Shown: in pieces, positions 1 through 5,826 of the stretch
Numbering within the stretch: the stretch's first letter is position 1
How the letters are laid out: each line of letters starts with the position of its first letter
Notes under the pieces: generated by a model
Seen by the model: the letters and a program-made list of their open reading frames with translations, nothing else
What the model was told of the DNA's origin: nothing
Database searches by the model: none
NCBI GenBank assembly: GCA_964394815.1
Contig: CAYMZC010000103.1
Location: 1-8,926 of the forward strand
Reading direction: 5' to 3'
Length of the DNA: 8,926 nt
Origin: Sandaracinobacteroides sp964394815
GTDB lineage: Bacteria; Pseudomonadota; Alphaproteobacteria; Sphingomonadales; Sphingomonadaceae
Program-made: the position numbers and the translations under genes

Positions 1-519
1 ATCGGCGCCATCGCCCATATGGCGAGCAGCGCGTCTTCGTCCGGCATGGGCTCGGGGGGCATGGCCGCCAAGGTCGAAGCCGCCCGTATCGCCCATGTGG
101 CGGGCGTGCCGGTTGCAATCGTCGCCGGAAAGCCCGATCATCCGCTCCAGCGCTTTGCCGAAACGGGGCGTGGCACCATCTTCACTGCGCCCGATGCGCT
201 TTCGGCGCGCAAGGCCTGGCTTGCCGGGCGGATGCAACTGCTTGGGCGGCTGCATGTGGATGCGGGGGCCGCGCGCGCGCTCGGCGAAGGCAAAAGCCTG
301 CTTGCCGCCGGGATCGTCCGGGTGGAAGGCGGGTTCCGCCGCGGCGACGCGGTGGACGTGATCTGCCCTGATGGCCGCGCCATCGCTAGGGGCCTCGTCG
401 GGTATGATGCCGCCGATGCGCGGCTGATCGCCGGAAAACGAAGCGACGAGATCGCCGGCCTTCTGGGGTATGCGCCCCGCTCGGCCATGATCCACCGAGA
501 CCAGATGGTGATGCTATGA
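1..519 (+). CDS. proB: Glutamate 5-kinase, C-terminal part (5'-truncated by window)
   Basis: Glutamate 5-kinase phosphorylates L-glutamate with ATP, the first and normally proline-inhibited step of proline synthesis in the cytoplasm. The reading frame is open from base 1, so the start lies outside the window; 172 residues are visible of a family length near 370. The glycine-rich stretch GMGSGGMAAKVEAA (about residues 16-29 of the visible part) matches the family's conserved GTGGMxTKxxAA segment at the end of the amino-acid kinase domain. The last ~110 residues (after TIFTAP) form the PUA domain seen in long ProB proteins, with a typical GEGKSLLAAGI motif. The stop overlaps the proA start (ATGA, 516-519), so translation of the two pathway enzymes is probably coupled. 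In many alphaproteobacteria obgE lies upstream, which cannot be checked here. Identification is firm. Confidence 0.95.
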   Translation: MGAIAHMASSASSSGMGSGGMAAKVEAARIAHVAGVPVAIVAGKPDHPLQRFAETGRGTIFTAPDALSARKAWLAGRMQLLGRLHVDAGAARALGEGKSLLAAGIVRVEGGFRRGDAVDVICPDGRAIARGLVGYDAADARLIAGKRSDEIAGLLGYAPRSAMIHRDQMVML

Positions 520-1790
520 CAGACAAGACCAGTTCCGCCGCGCAGGATGCCAGCGCCATGATGGCCGACATGGGCGCCCGCGCCCGTTCCGCCGCGCGCG
601 TGCTTGCTGGCACCCCCACGGCGCGCAAGGCGGCCGCCATCCGCGCGGCCGCAGCCGCCATGCGCCGCCGCGAAGCCGAAATCCTCGCCGCCAATGCCGG
701 GGACATGGCCGCCGCCTCCGGCCTTTCCGCCGCCATGCAGGACCGGCTGAAGCTGACGCCCGAACGGATCGAGGGAATCGCATCGGCGCTCGAGGCCGTT
801 GCCGGCCTGCCCGACCCGGTGGGCGAAACCATCCGCGAATGGACCCAGCCCAACGGCCTGAAGTTCCGCCGGGTGCGCGTACCGCTCGGCGTGGTGGGCA
901 TTGTCTATGAATCGCGGCCCAATGTCACCGCCGATGCCGGCGCGCTGTGCCTGATGGCCGGCAATGCCTGCATCCTGCGTGGCGGCAGCGAGGCGCTGGA
1001 AACCTCGAAGGCGATCCATGAAGCGCTGCTGGAGGGCCTGCGCGCCGAAGGCCTGCCCGAAGACGCCATCCAGCTGGTGCCCACGGCCGATCGCGCGGTG
1101 GTGGGCGCGATGCTCGCGGCGTCCGGTCTCATCGACATCCTCATCCCGCGCGGCGGCAAGGGGCTTGTGGCGCGCGTGCAGGCGGATGCACGGGTGCCCG
1201 TGCTCGCCCACCTGGATGGCAACAACCATGTCTATGTGGATGCAGGCGCCGATCCTGAAATGGCGCGCCAGGTCGCGCTGAACGCCAAGATGCGGCGCAC
1301 CGGAATCTGCGGCGCCATGGAAACGCTGCTGATCGACAAGGCCGCCGCCGGCCAGGCGCCCGGCCTGCTGAAGACCCTTCTGGATGCCGGCTGCGAACTG
1401 CGCGTGACACCCGACCTCATCGCCCTCGATCCGCGCCTGAAGCCCGCGACCGAAGAGGACTGGGACACCGAATATCTGGAGCCGATCGCCGCCGTCGCCA
1501 CGGTTGACGGGGTGGAGGGCGCCATCGCCCATATCGAGGCCCATGGCAGCCACCATACCGACGCCATCATCACCAATGATGAAAAGGCCGCCACCCGCTT
1601 CCTCGAAGCGGTCGATTCGGCCATCGTCACCTGGAACGCCTCCACCCAGTTCGCCGATGGCGGCGAATTCGGCTTCGGCGCCGAAATCGGCATCGCAACC
1701 GGCCGCCTGCACGCGCGCGGCCCCGTGGCGCTGGAAGGCCTCACCACCTACAAGACTCTGGTGCTTGGCACCGGCCAGGTGCGGCCCTGA
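516..1790 (+). CDS. proA: Gamma-glutamyl phosphate reductase (glutamate-5-semialdehyde dehydrogenase)
   Basis: ProA reduces L-glutamyl 5-phosphate with NADPH to glutamate-5-semialdehyde, which cyclises towards proline. The protein has 424 residues, close to the family's usual ~417. It has the aldehyde-dehydrogenase-like fold: an N-terminal cofactor domain (VPLGVVGIVYESRPNVTADA near residue 120-140, then NACILRGGSEA), the signature HLDGNNHVYVDAGAD in the middle, and the catalytic cysteine in AKMRRTGICGAMETLL (Cys265, codon 1308-1310). The C-terminal ALEGLTTYKTLVLGTG is also typical. The ATG at 516 is fixed by the conserved N-terminal region and by its 4-bp overlap with the proB stop; ProB and ProA are known to hand over a labile intermediate, so coupled synthesis fits. 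A 40-bp gap separates it from nadD. No truncation or frameshift is seen. Confidence 0.97.
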   Translation: MTDKTSSAAQDASAMMADMGARARSAARVLAGTPTARKAAAIRAAAAAMRRREAEILAANAGDMAAASGLSAAMQDRLKLTPERIEGIASALEAVAGLPDPVGETIREWTQPNGLKFRRVRVPLGVVGIVYESRPNVTADAGALCLMAGNACILRGGSEALETSKAIHEALLEGLRAEGLPEDAIQLVPTADRAVVGAMLAASGLIDILIPRGGKGLVARVQADARVPVLAHLDGNNHVYVDAGADPEMARQVALNAKMRRTGICGAMETLLIDKAAAGQAPGLLKTLLDAGCELRVTPDLIALDPRLKPATEEDWDTEYLEPIAAVATVDGVEGAIAHIEAHGSHHTDAIITNDEKAATRFLEAVDSAIVTWNASTQFADGGEFGFGAEIGIATGRLHARGPVALEGLTTYKTLVLGTGQVRP

Positions 1791-1817
1791 GCAGCCTGAC
1801 CAGCGCCATGGCGCGGC

Positions 1818-1825
1818 GGGAGGGA
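1818..1825 (+). promoter_or_regulatory. Shine-Dalgarno of nadD
   Basis: GGGAGGGA lies 5 nt before the TTG at 1831. It is the only purine-rich run in the gap between proA and nadD, and it decides for the TTG start over the in-frame ATG at 1858. Confidence 0.6.
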
Positions 1826-1830
1826 CGGAC

Positions 1831-2442
1831 TTGAGGAAAGGCCATGCGGTCGGCCTGATGGGCGGCTCCTTCAACCCCGCCCATGGCGGCCACCGGCGGA
1901 TGAGCCTCGAGGCCATGCGCCGCCTGGGGCTGGACGAGCTGTGGTGGCTGGTTTCGCCCCAGAACCCGCTGAAGCCGGCCGCCGGCATGGCGCCGCTGCA
2001 GGCACGGCTGAAATCGGCGGAGAAGGTAGCGCACCACCCGCGCATCCGCCCCATGGCGATCGAATCCGAACTGGGCACGCAACGCACCGTCGATACGCTG
2101 GAAGCGCTGTGCAAACGCTATCCCCATGTGCGCTTCCTCTGGCTGATGGGATCGGACAATCTTGCCCAGTTCCACCGCTGGGCGCGCTGGCGCGACATTG
2201 CACGGCTTGTTCCGATTGTGGTTATGGCGCGTCCGTTGTATGCTGGGAAAAGCCAGCTTGCACCGGCCATGGGCTGGCTCAGGCGATATCGCCGCAAAAA
2301 CCCCGCCGGTTGGAGGAACTGGGCCCTGCCCGCCATCTCTCTGGTCCATTTCGGCCTCGACACGCGGTCAGCGACCGCGATCCGCCGCACCGACCCGGAC
2401 TGGGCGGACGCCCTCCTCAAGACACAGGAACCCCAGGATTGA
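1831..2442 (+). CDS. nadD: Nicotinate-nucleotide adenylyltransferase
   Basis: NadD joins nicotinate mononucleotide and ATP to form nicotinate adenine dinucleotide, the penultimate step of NAD synthesis. The protein of 203 residues shows the nucleotidyltransferase motif GGSFNPAHGGH (residues 11-21, with the HxGH histidines 18 and 21), the NadD-typical WLMGSDNLAQFHRWARWRDI in the middle, and a C-terminal TRSATAIR that corresponds to the family's ISxTxIR phosphate-binding motif. The reading frame is open far upstream inside proA, but homology begins only at about 1831. The TTG at 1831 gives LRKGHAVGLMGGSFNP, keeping the first beta strand, and has a good Shine-Dalgarno. The ATG at 1858 would start at MGGSFNP and remove that strand. 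Its stop overlaps the rsfS start. Function is firm; the start is likely. Confidence 0.93.
   Translation: MRKGHAVGLMGGSFNPAHGGHRRMSLEAMRRLGLDELWWLVSPQNPLKPAAGMAPLQARLKSAEKVAHHPRIRPMAIESELGTQRTVDTLEALCKRYPHVRFLWLMGSDNLAQFHRWARWRDIARLVPIVVMARPLYAGKSQLAPAMGWLRRYRRKNPAGWRNWALPAISLVHFGLDTRSATAIRRTDPDWADALLKTQEPQD
2426..2430 (+). promoter_or_regulatory. Shine-Dalgarno of rsfS
   Basis: AGGAA, inside the last codons of nadD, lies 8 nt before the TTG at 2439. It supports that start over the GTG at 2502, which has no comparable site upstream. Confidence 0.5.
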
Positions 2443-2858
2443 AGACCCCCCAGACCAGTGCCGGCCAGACCAGCGCCGGCCCTGACACGGCCGACGCGAA
2501 TGTGGAGGCGCTCCACACGCTGATCCTCCAGTGCCTCGAAGACGGGCAGGCCGAAGACATCGTGTCCATTCCGCTCGCCGGGAAGAGTGCGATTGCCGAT
2601 TACATGGTGGTCGCGAGCGGCCGGTCCACCCGGCAGGTCGCAGCCCTTGCGCAGCGGATCGAGCAGGAAGCAAAGCAGAAGCTCGGGCGGCAGGTTCGCA
2701 CCGAGGGGCTGACTGCGGCCGACTGGGTGCTGATCGACGCGCAGGACGTGATCGTGCACCTGTTCCGCCCCGAAGTGCGGCAGTTCTACGGGCTCGAAAA
2801 GATGTGGGCCTTCGATTCGGCGGGCGCGCCGGTGCGCGCGGAAGGCGCCCGGCCCTGA
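2439..2858 (+). CDS. rsfS: Ribosomal silencing factor RsfS (Iojap/YbeB family)
   Basis: RsfS binds protein L14 (uL14) on the 50S subunit and blocks subunit joining when nutrients are scarce. The 139-residue product carries the complete family domain from about residue 23: LHTLILQCLEDGQAEDIVSI, then KSAIADYMVVASGRSTRQV, then ADWVLIDAQDVIVHLFRPEV and REFY-like RQFYGLEKMW. This is the classical alphaproteobacterial form with LRP-type linkage to nadD upstream and rlmH downstream, an order shared by many bacteria. The TTG at 2439 overlaps the nadD stop as TTGA and has AGGAA 8 nt upstream. An alternative GTG at 2502 would give 118 residues and drop a non-conserved N-terminal tail that contains a small tandem repeat. 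Identification is firm; the exact start is moderately sure. Confidence 0.93.
   Translation: MKTPQTSAGQTSAGPDTADANVEALHTLILQCLEDGQAEDIVSIPLAGKSAIADYMVVASGRSTRQVAALAQRIEQEAKQKLGRQVRTEGLTAADWVLIDAQDVIVHLFRPEVRQFYGLEKMWAFDSAGAPVRAEGARP
2451..2480 (+). repeat. In-frame tandem repeat, 2 x 15 bp
   Basis: Two adjacent 15-bp units (2451-2465 and 2466-2480) differ by one T/C change and read CAGACCAGYGCCGGC. In the rsfS frame they encode QTSAG twice in the extended N-terminal tail. The single difference is synonymous (AGT/AGC, both Ser). The unit is a multiple of three, so the duplication keeps the frame. Confidence 0.85.
2840..2845 (+). promoter_or_regulatory. Shine-Dalgarno of rlmH
   Basis: GGAAGG near the end of rsfS lies 9 nt before the proposed CTG start of rlmH at 2855. 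It is the best-placed purine run for that start. Confidence 0.45.
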
Positions 2859-3271
2859 AGCTGCACATCCTGGCCCATGGCAAGGCCGGCCATGGGCCCG
2901 AGGCCGAGCTGACACAGCGCTATCTGAAACGCACCCCCTGGCCAACGGCCCTGACTGAATTGGGCGAGGGGGCGCCCTTTCCCCCGCCGCCTTCCGGCAG
3001 CATCACCGTCGTGCTGGATGAACGCGGCAAGGCGCTTTCCAGCGAGGAACTGGCCCGGCACATGGGCCGCTGGCGGGACGAAGGCGTGCGCGAACTGCGC
3101 TTTCTTCTCGGCCCCGCCGATGGCCACAGCCCGGAAACGCGGGCCGGGGCCGATCTCGCCCTCGCCTTCGGCCCGGCGACATGGCCGCATCTGCTGGCCC
3201 GCGCGATGCTGGCCGAACAGCTCTACCGTGCCGTCTCGATCCTCTCGGGCCATCCCTACCACCGTGCCTGA
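2855..3271 (+). CDS. rlmH: 23S rRNA (pseudouridine1915-N3)-methyltransferase RlmH
   Basis: RlmH is a SPOUT (trefoil-knot) enzyme that methylates pseudouridine 1915 in helix 69 of 23S rRNA on the assembled 70S ribosome, using S-adenosylmethionine. The 138 residues match the family along the whole length: KLHILAHGKAGHGPEAELTQ at the N-terminus, TVVLDERGKALSSEELA (51-67), the AdoMet-loop region RFLLGPADGHSPE (82-94), and the C-terminal LAEQLYRAVSILSGHPYHRA. Family members usually begin MKL; here that position is a CTG (2855-2857) overlapping the rsfS stop as CTGA. No ATG, GTG or TTG lies closer; the nearest upstream candidate is GTG 2804, which would add 17 residues of out-of-family sequence read from inside rsfS. 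Most members read IGGP/IGGA in the knot where this one reads LGPA. Function is firm; the start codon is the uncertain part. Confidence 0.9.
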   Translation: MKLHILAHGKAGHGPEAELTQRYLKRTPWPTALTELGEGAPFPPPPSGSITVVLDERGKALSSEELARHMGRWRDEGVRELRFLLGPADGHSPETRAGADLALAFGPATWPHLLARAMLAEQLYRAVSILSGHPYHRA

Positions 3272-3279
3272 TTCGGGCC

Positions 3280-3312
3280 GGCATGGCTGCGGCGTGGCAG
3301 TGCTTTCATGCC
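3280..3312. repeat. Imperfect inverted repeat upstream of ctpA
   Basis: GGCATG (3280-3285) is mirrored by CATGCC (3307-3312), and inside it CTGC (3287-3290) pairs with GCAG (3297-3300) around a 6-nt loop. The arms could form an interrupted stem-loop. No T-run follows, so it does not look like a simple terminator. The right arm touches the candidate -35 element of the ctpA promoter, so an operator role is conceivable but unproven. Confidence 0.3.
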
Positions 3313-3331
3313 CCGTTCAAGCTGCTAGAGT
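3303..3331 (+). promoter_or_regulatory. Candidate promoter of ctpA-dsbB-coq7
   Basis: In the largest gap of the window, TGC-TAGAGT (3323-3331) resembles an extended -10 element (four of six matches to TATAAT, with the TGn extension). CTTTCA (3303-3308), 17 bp upstream, is a weak -35 match. Placement ahead of the protease gene and behind the end of the rlmH run is sensible. The match is modest and alphaproteobacterial promoters are loosely conserved. Confidence 0.35.
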
Positions 3332-3388
3332 GATGGTGGAACGCTACGGGCAGTGCCCGGATGATGACAGTTGATGCAGGTGTCGCAG

Positions 3389-4738
3389 ATGAAGCGCATG
3401 TCCCGTCTCTTTCTCTCTGCCGGCGCCTTGGCGGCCATGGCAGCGCCCGCGCCATCCCTTGGCGCGGAAAAGCCGGCGGCCGGCAATGCAGCCGCCGATT
3501 CCGGCAACCCGACCTGGCGGCAGCTCGACACGCTGATGGACGTGTTCCTGAAAGTGCGCGAAGCCTATGTCGAGCCAGTGGACGACGAACGCCTGATCGA
3601 GGGCGCGATCAACGGCATGCTGGCCAGCCTCGACCCGCACTCCTCCTATCTGGATGCACGCGACAGCGAGAACATGCGCACCCAGACGCTGGGCGAATAT
3701 GGCGGCCTCGGGCTGACCGTCACGTCGGAAGATGGCGCCGTGCGCGTGGTGGCCCCGACTGATGAAACGCCAGCCGCCCGCGCCGGCATCAAGGCCGGTG
3801 ACTATATCACCCACATCGACGATGCGCTGATCTTCGGCTCCTCCCTCAACGACGCGGTGGACAGGATGCGCGGCGACCCCGGCAGTTCCATCAAGCTGAC
3901 GATCGTGCGCCCCGGCGAACAGAAGCCGCTCAGCTTCACGCTGGTGCGCGAAGTGATCCGCATGCGGCCGGTGCGCTGGTCGAGCCAGGGCAATGTCGGC
4001 GTCATCCGCATTTCCACCTTCAACCGGCAGACGGGCGAAGCCACGCGGGAGGCCGTGACGGCTCTGTCGAAGCAGATCGGGCCAAATCTGGCGGGCTATG
4101 TGCTTGACCTGCGCTCCAATCCCGGCGGCCTTCTGGACCAGGCGATCGAGGTGACGGACACCTTCCTCGAACGCGGCGAGATCGTTTCGCAGCGCGGGCG
4201 CGGCAAGGACCAGATCGACCGCTATTTCGCCCGTGCCGATGATCTTGCGGGCGGCAAGCCGATCGTGGTTCTGGTGGATGAAGGCTCGGCCTCGGCCGCC
4301 GAAATCGTGGCCGGCGCGCTGCAGGATCATCGCCGGGCGCTGGTGATCGGGCAGAAAAGCTTCGGCAAGGGCTCGGTGCAGACCCTGATCCCGCTGGGGC
4401 CGGACAATGGCCTGCGGCTGACGACGGCGCGCTACTACACGCCCTCGGGGCGCAGCGTGCAGGAAGCCGGGATCGAGCCGGATATCCATGTGCCGCAGCT
4501 GACGGACCCTTCCCGACAGGAGCGCCCGCGCCTGCGCGAAGCGGATCTTCGCAACCACCTGCTGGCCGAAGGCGCCGCCGATGACCGGCTGATCGAGGAT
4601 GATGGCAAGACCAATCCGCGCTTCGACCGCACGGCCGAAGCGCTGAAGGAAGCCGGCATCACCGACTTCCAGATGGATTATGCCGTCAGGATCCTGAACC
4701 GCACCGCCACCGCGCGGCCCGAACGCCGCGCCGGCTGA
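3389..4738 (+). CDS. ctpA: S41 family carboxyl-terminal processing peptidase, exported
   Basis: This is a periplasmic serine protease of the CtpA/Tsp (S41A) family, which trims or degrades envelope proteins from their C-termini. From ATG 3389 it has 449 residues. A signal peptide MKRMSRLFLSAGALAAMAAP precedes a likely cleavage near residue 25 (SLG/A). A PDZ domain lies at about 100-180 (GEYGGLGLTV, then AARAGIKAGDYITHID). The protease core has LDLRSNPGGLLDQA and the catalytic Ser302 in DEGSASAAEIVAGALQDH, with Lys327 in KSFGKGSVQ at the 25-residue spacing known from E. coli Tsp; Asp313 also matches. The C-terminal ~75 residues are charged and of unclear role. Starts at TTG 3371 and ATG 3374 are possible; I prefer 3389 because it gives a standard signal peptide and has CAGGT about 8 nt upstream. 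dsbB follows 12 bp downstream, so the two are probably co-transcribed. Confidence 0.94.
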   Translation: MKRMSRLFLSAGALAAMAAPAPSLGAEKPAAGNAAADSGNPTWRQLDTLMDVFLKVREAYVEPVDDERLIEGAINGMLASLDPHSSYLDARDSENMRTQTLGEYGGLGLTVTSEDGAVRVVAPTDETPAARAGIKAGDYITHIDDALIFGSSLNDAVDRMRGDPGSSIKLTIVRPGEQKPLSFTLVREVIRMRPVRWSSQGNVGVIRISTFNRQTGEATREAVTALSKQIGPNLAGYVLDLRSNPGGLLDQAIEVTDTFLERGEIVSQRGRGKDQIDRYFARADDLAGGKPIVVLVDEGSASAAEIVAGALQDHRRALVIGQKSFGKGSVQTLIPLGPDNGLRLTTARYYTPSGRSVQEAGIEPDIHVPQLTDPSRQERPRLREADLRNHLLAEGAADDRLIEDDGKTNPRFDRTAEALKEAGITDFQMDYAVRILNRTATARPERRAG

Positions 4739-4750
4739 ACGGGGGGCACC

Positions 4751-5212
4751 ATGGCGCCGGCACGACAGGCATCGCTGTTCCTTTTTGCCGTTTCCGGCAC
4801 GCTCCTTCTGGGGGCGCTGGCTTTCCAGCACATAGGCGGGCTTGCGCCTTGCGAGATGTGCTACTGGCAGCGATACGGGCATCTTGGCGTGCTGGTACTC
4901 GCCCTTTCGGGCATGGTTTCCGGCAACCGCATCCTTGCGCTTCTTGCCATTCTCGCGATGCTCCTGTCCGCCGGGCTGGGCGGTTTTCACATGGGTGTCG
5001 AACAGGGCTGGTGGCCAAGCCCCACCGGCTGCACGGCGAATTTCCAGCCCGGCATGAGCCAGGCCGACATGCTTGCCGGCCTGCTCGAAACCCCGCTGGT
5101 GCGCTGCGACGAAATTCCGTGGAGCCTGATGGGCCTTTCGATGGCAGGCTGGAATGCCCTGATATCGGCCATGGCGGCAATCGGCGGGCTGATCCTCTGG
5201 AGACGTGCATGA
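4751..5212 (+). CDS. dsbB: Disulfide bond formation protein B (DsbB family)
   Basis: DsbB is an inner-membrane protein that reoxidises the periplasmic thiol oxidase DsbA and passes the electrons to ubiquinone. The 153 residues predict four membrane helices (about 9-29, 41-58, 60-80 and 127-150). The first periplasmic loop carries the Cys pair C34-EM-C37 in APCEMCYWQRY, the form usual in alphaproteobacterial DsbB/DsbI proteins, and the second loop carries C94 (PTGCTA) and C119 (VRCDEIPW). All four redox cysteines are present, so it should be active. A G-run (4741-4746) 4 nt before the ATG can serve as Shine-Dalgarno. It follows ctpA by 12 bp and overlaps coq7 as ATGA. No dsbA is in the window. 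The distinction between DsbB and DsbI cannot be made from sequence alone. Confidence 0.92.
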   Translation: MAPARQASLFLFAVSGTLLLGALAFQHIGGLAPCEMCYWQRYGHLGVLVLALSGMVSGNRILALLAILAMLLSAGLGGFHMGVEQGWWPSPTGCTANFQPGMSQADMLAGLLETPLVRCDEIPWSLMGLSMAGWNALISAMAAIGGLILWRRA

Positions 5213-5739
5213 GACTGGCAGGCGACCCTCTTCCCGATACCGCGGCGATGATCCGGGTGGACCATGCCGGCGAATATGGCGCAGCGCGCATCTATGCCGG
5301 GCAGCTTGCCGTGATGGGCAACCGCGCCGCCATTTCGCCGGAAATCGCGCGCATGGCGCAGCAGGAGGAAAAGCATCTCGAGGCCTTTGACCGGCTGATC
5401 CGCGAACGTCGCGTCCGCCCGACCCTCCTGATGCCGCTCTGGCATGCCGCGGGCTTTGCCCTGGGCGCTGCGTCAGCCCTTGCCGGGCCGAAGGCTGCGA
5501 TGGCTGTAACGGCTGCCGTCGAGACCGAGATCGACCGTCATTATCAGGCCCAGCGTGACCGGCTGGACGGCGACGATCCGGAGCTCGAGGCCATGATCGC
5601 CGACTTCCAGGAAGAAGAGCTGGAGCATCGCGACACTGCACTCGACCATGGCGCGGAACAGGCGCCGGGCTGGCCGCTGATGTCGGCCTTGATCCGCCTG
5701 GGCTGCCGCGCCGCCATCCGGATTTCCGAACGGATCTGA
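5209..5739 (+). CDS. coq7: Demethoxyubiquinone hydroxylase, Coq7-type di-iron
   Basis: This enzyme hydroxylates 2-polyprenyl-3-methyl-6-methoxy-1,4-benzoquinone, a late step in ubiquinone synthesis, at the membrane surface. The 176-residue protein has the Coq7 four-helix carboxylate di-iron pattern: Glu22 in RVDHAGEYGA, Glu53 and His56 in QQEEKHLEAF, Glu105 in AAVETEIDRHY, and Glu137 and His140 in QEEELEHRDTALDHGA. The central PLWHAAGFALGAASAL segment is the hydrophobic stretch that rests on the membrane. Length matches bacterial members near 170-215. The frame is open upstream inside dsbB, but homology begins at MRLAGDPLPDTAAMIRVDHAG and the ATG at 5209 overlaps the dsbB stop as ATGA with GGAGA (5199-5203) 5 nt upstream. 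Bacteria that lack Coq7 use the flavoprotein UbiF instead. A possible terminator follows. Confidence 0.94.
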   Translation: MRLAGDPLPDTAAMIRVDHAGEYGAARIYAGQLAVMGNRAAISPEIARMAQQEEKHLEAFDRLIRERRVRPTLLMPLWHAAGFALGAASALAGPKAAMAVTAAVETEIDRHYQAQRDRLDGDDPELEAMIADFQEEELEHRDTALDHGAEQAPGWPLMSALIRLGCRAAIRISERI

Positions 5740-5756
5740 CAGCCGGCAGGGCCAGC

Positions 5757-5786
5757 CGGGCGAAGTTTCCGCCCCTCTTCGTTTTT
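5757..5786 (+). terminator. Candidate intrinsic terminator after coq7
   Basis: Two alternative stems share these bases. GGGCG (5758-5762) pairs with CGCCC (5770-5774) around a 7-nt loop. CGAAG (5761-5765) pairs with CTTCG (5777-5781) around an 11-nt loop and is followed immediately by five T (5782-5786). Either is short, but the second has the right geometry for a rho-independent terminator. It lies 18-47 bp beyond the coq7 stop and just before the moaA promoter candidate. Confidence 0.4.
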
Positions 5787-5792
5787 GCGTGT

Positions 5793-5820
5793 TTGAGCTG
5801 TGCCCGCGAGCGCCTAGAAG
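5793..5820 (+). promoter_or_regulatory. Candidate promoter of moaA-nadK
   Basis: TTGAGC (5793-5798, four of six matches to TTGACA) and TAGAAG (5815-5820, four of six to TATAAT) are separated by 16 bp. A transcript would start near 5826-5828, almost at the moaA ATG (5827), which implies a leaderless mRNA if this is the promoter. The same AGAAGG run could instead be a Shine-Dalgarno on a longer transcript. Confidence 0.4.
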
Positions 5821-5826
5821 GATGTG

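Noticed and set aside
1504..1830. Upstream extension of the nadD frame inside proA
   Set aside because: The extension has no homology, is serine/proline/alanine-rich, and overlaps conserved proA sequence. The NadD domain starts only near 1831.
138..2114. 658-codon open frame on the minus strand
   Set aside because: It lies opposite proB, proA and nadD, all firmly identified. The translation is low in sequence order and rich in R, G, H and A, as expected from the antisense of high-GC codon use. No family motif is seen.
4849..5208. Upstream extension of the coq7 frame inside dsbB
   Set aside because: It overlaps the conserved DsbB membrane helices and cysteines. Coq7 homology starts at 5209, where there is an ATG with a ribosome binding site.
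5740..5826. Possible molybdenum cofactor riboswitch before moaA
   Set aside because: The gap is only 87 nt, shorter than the known element, and I see neither its conserved hairpin arrangement nor its loop motifs.
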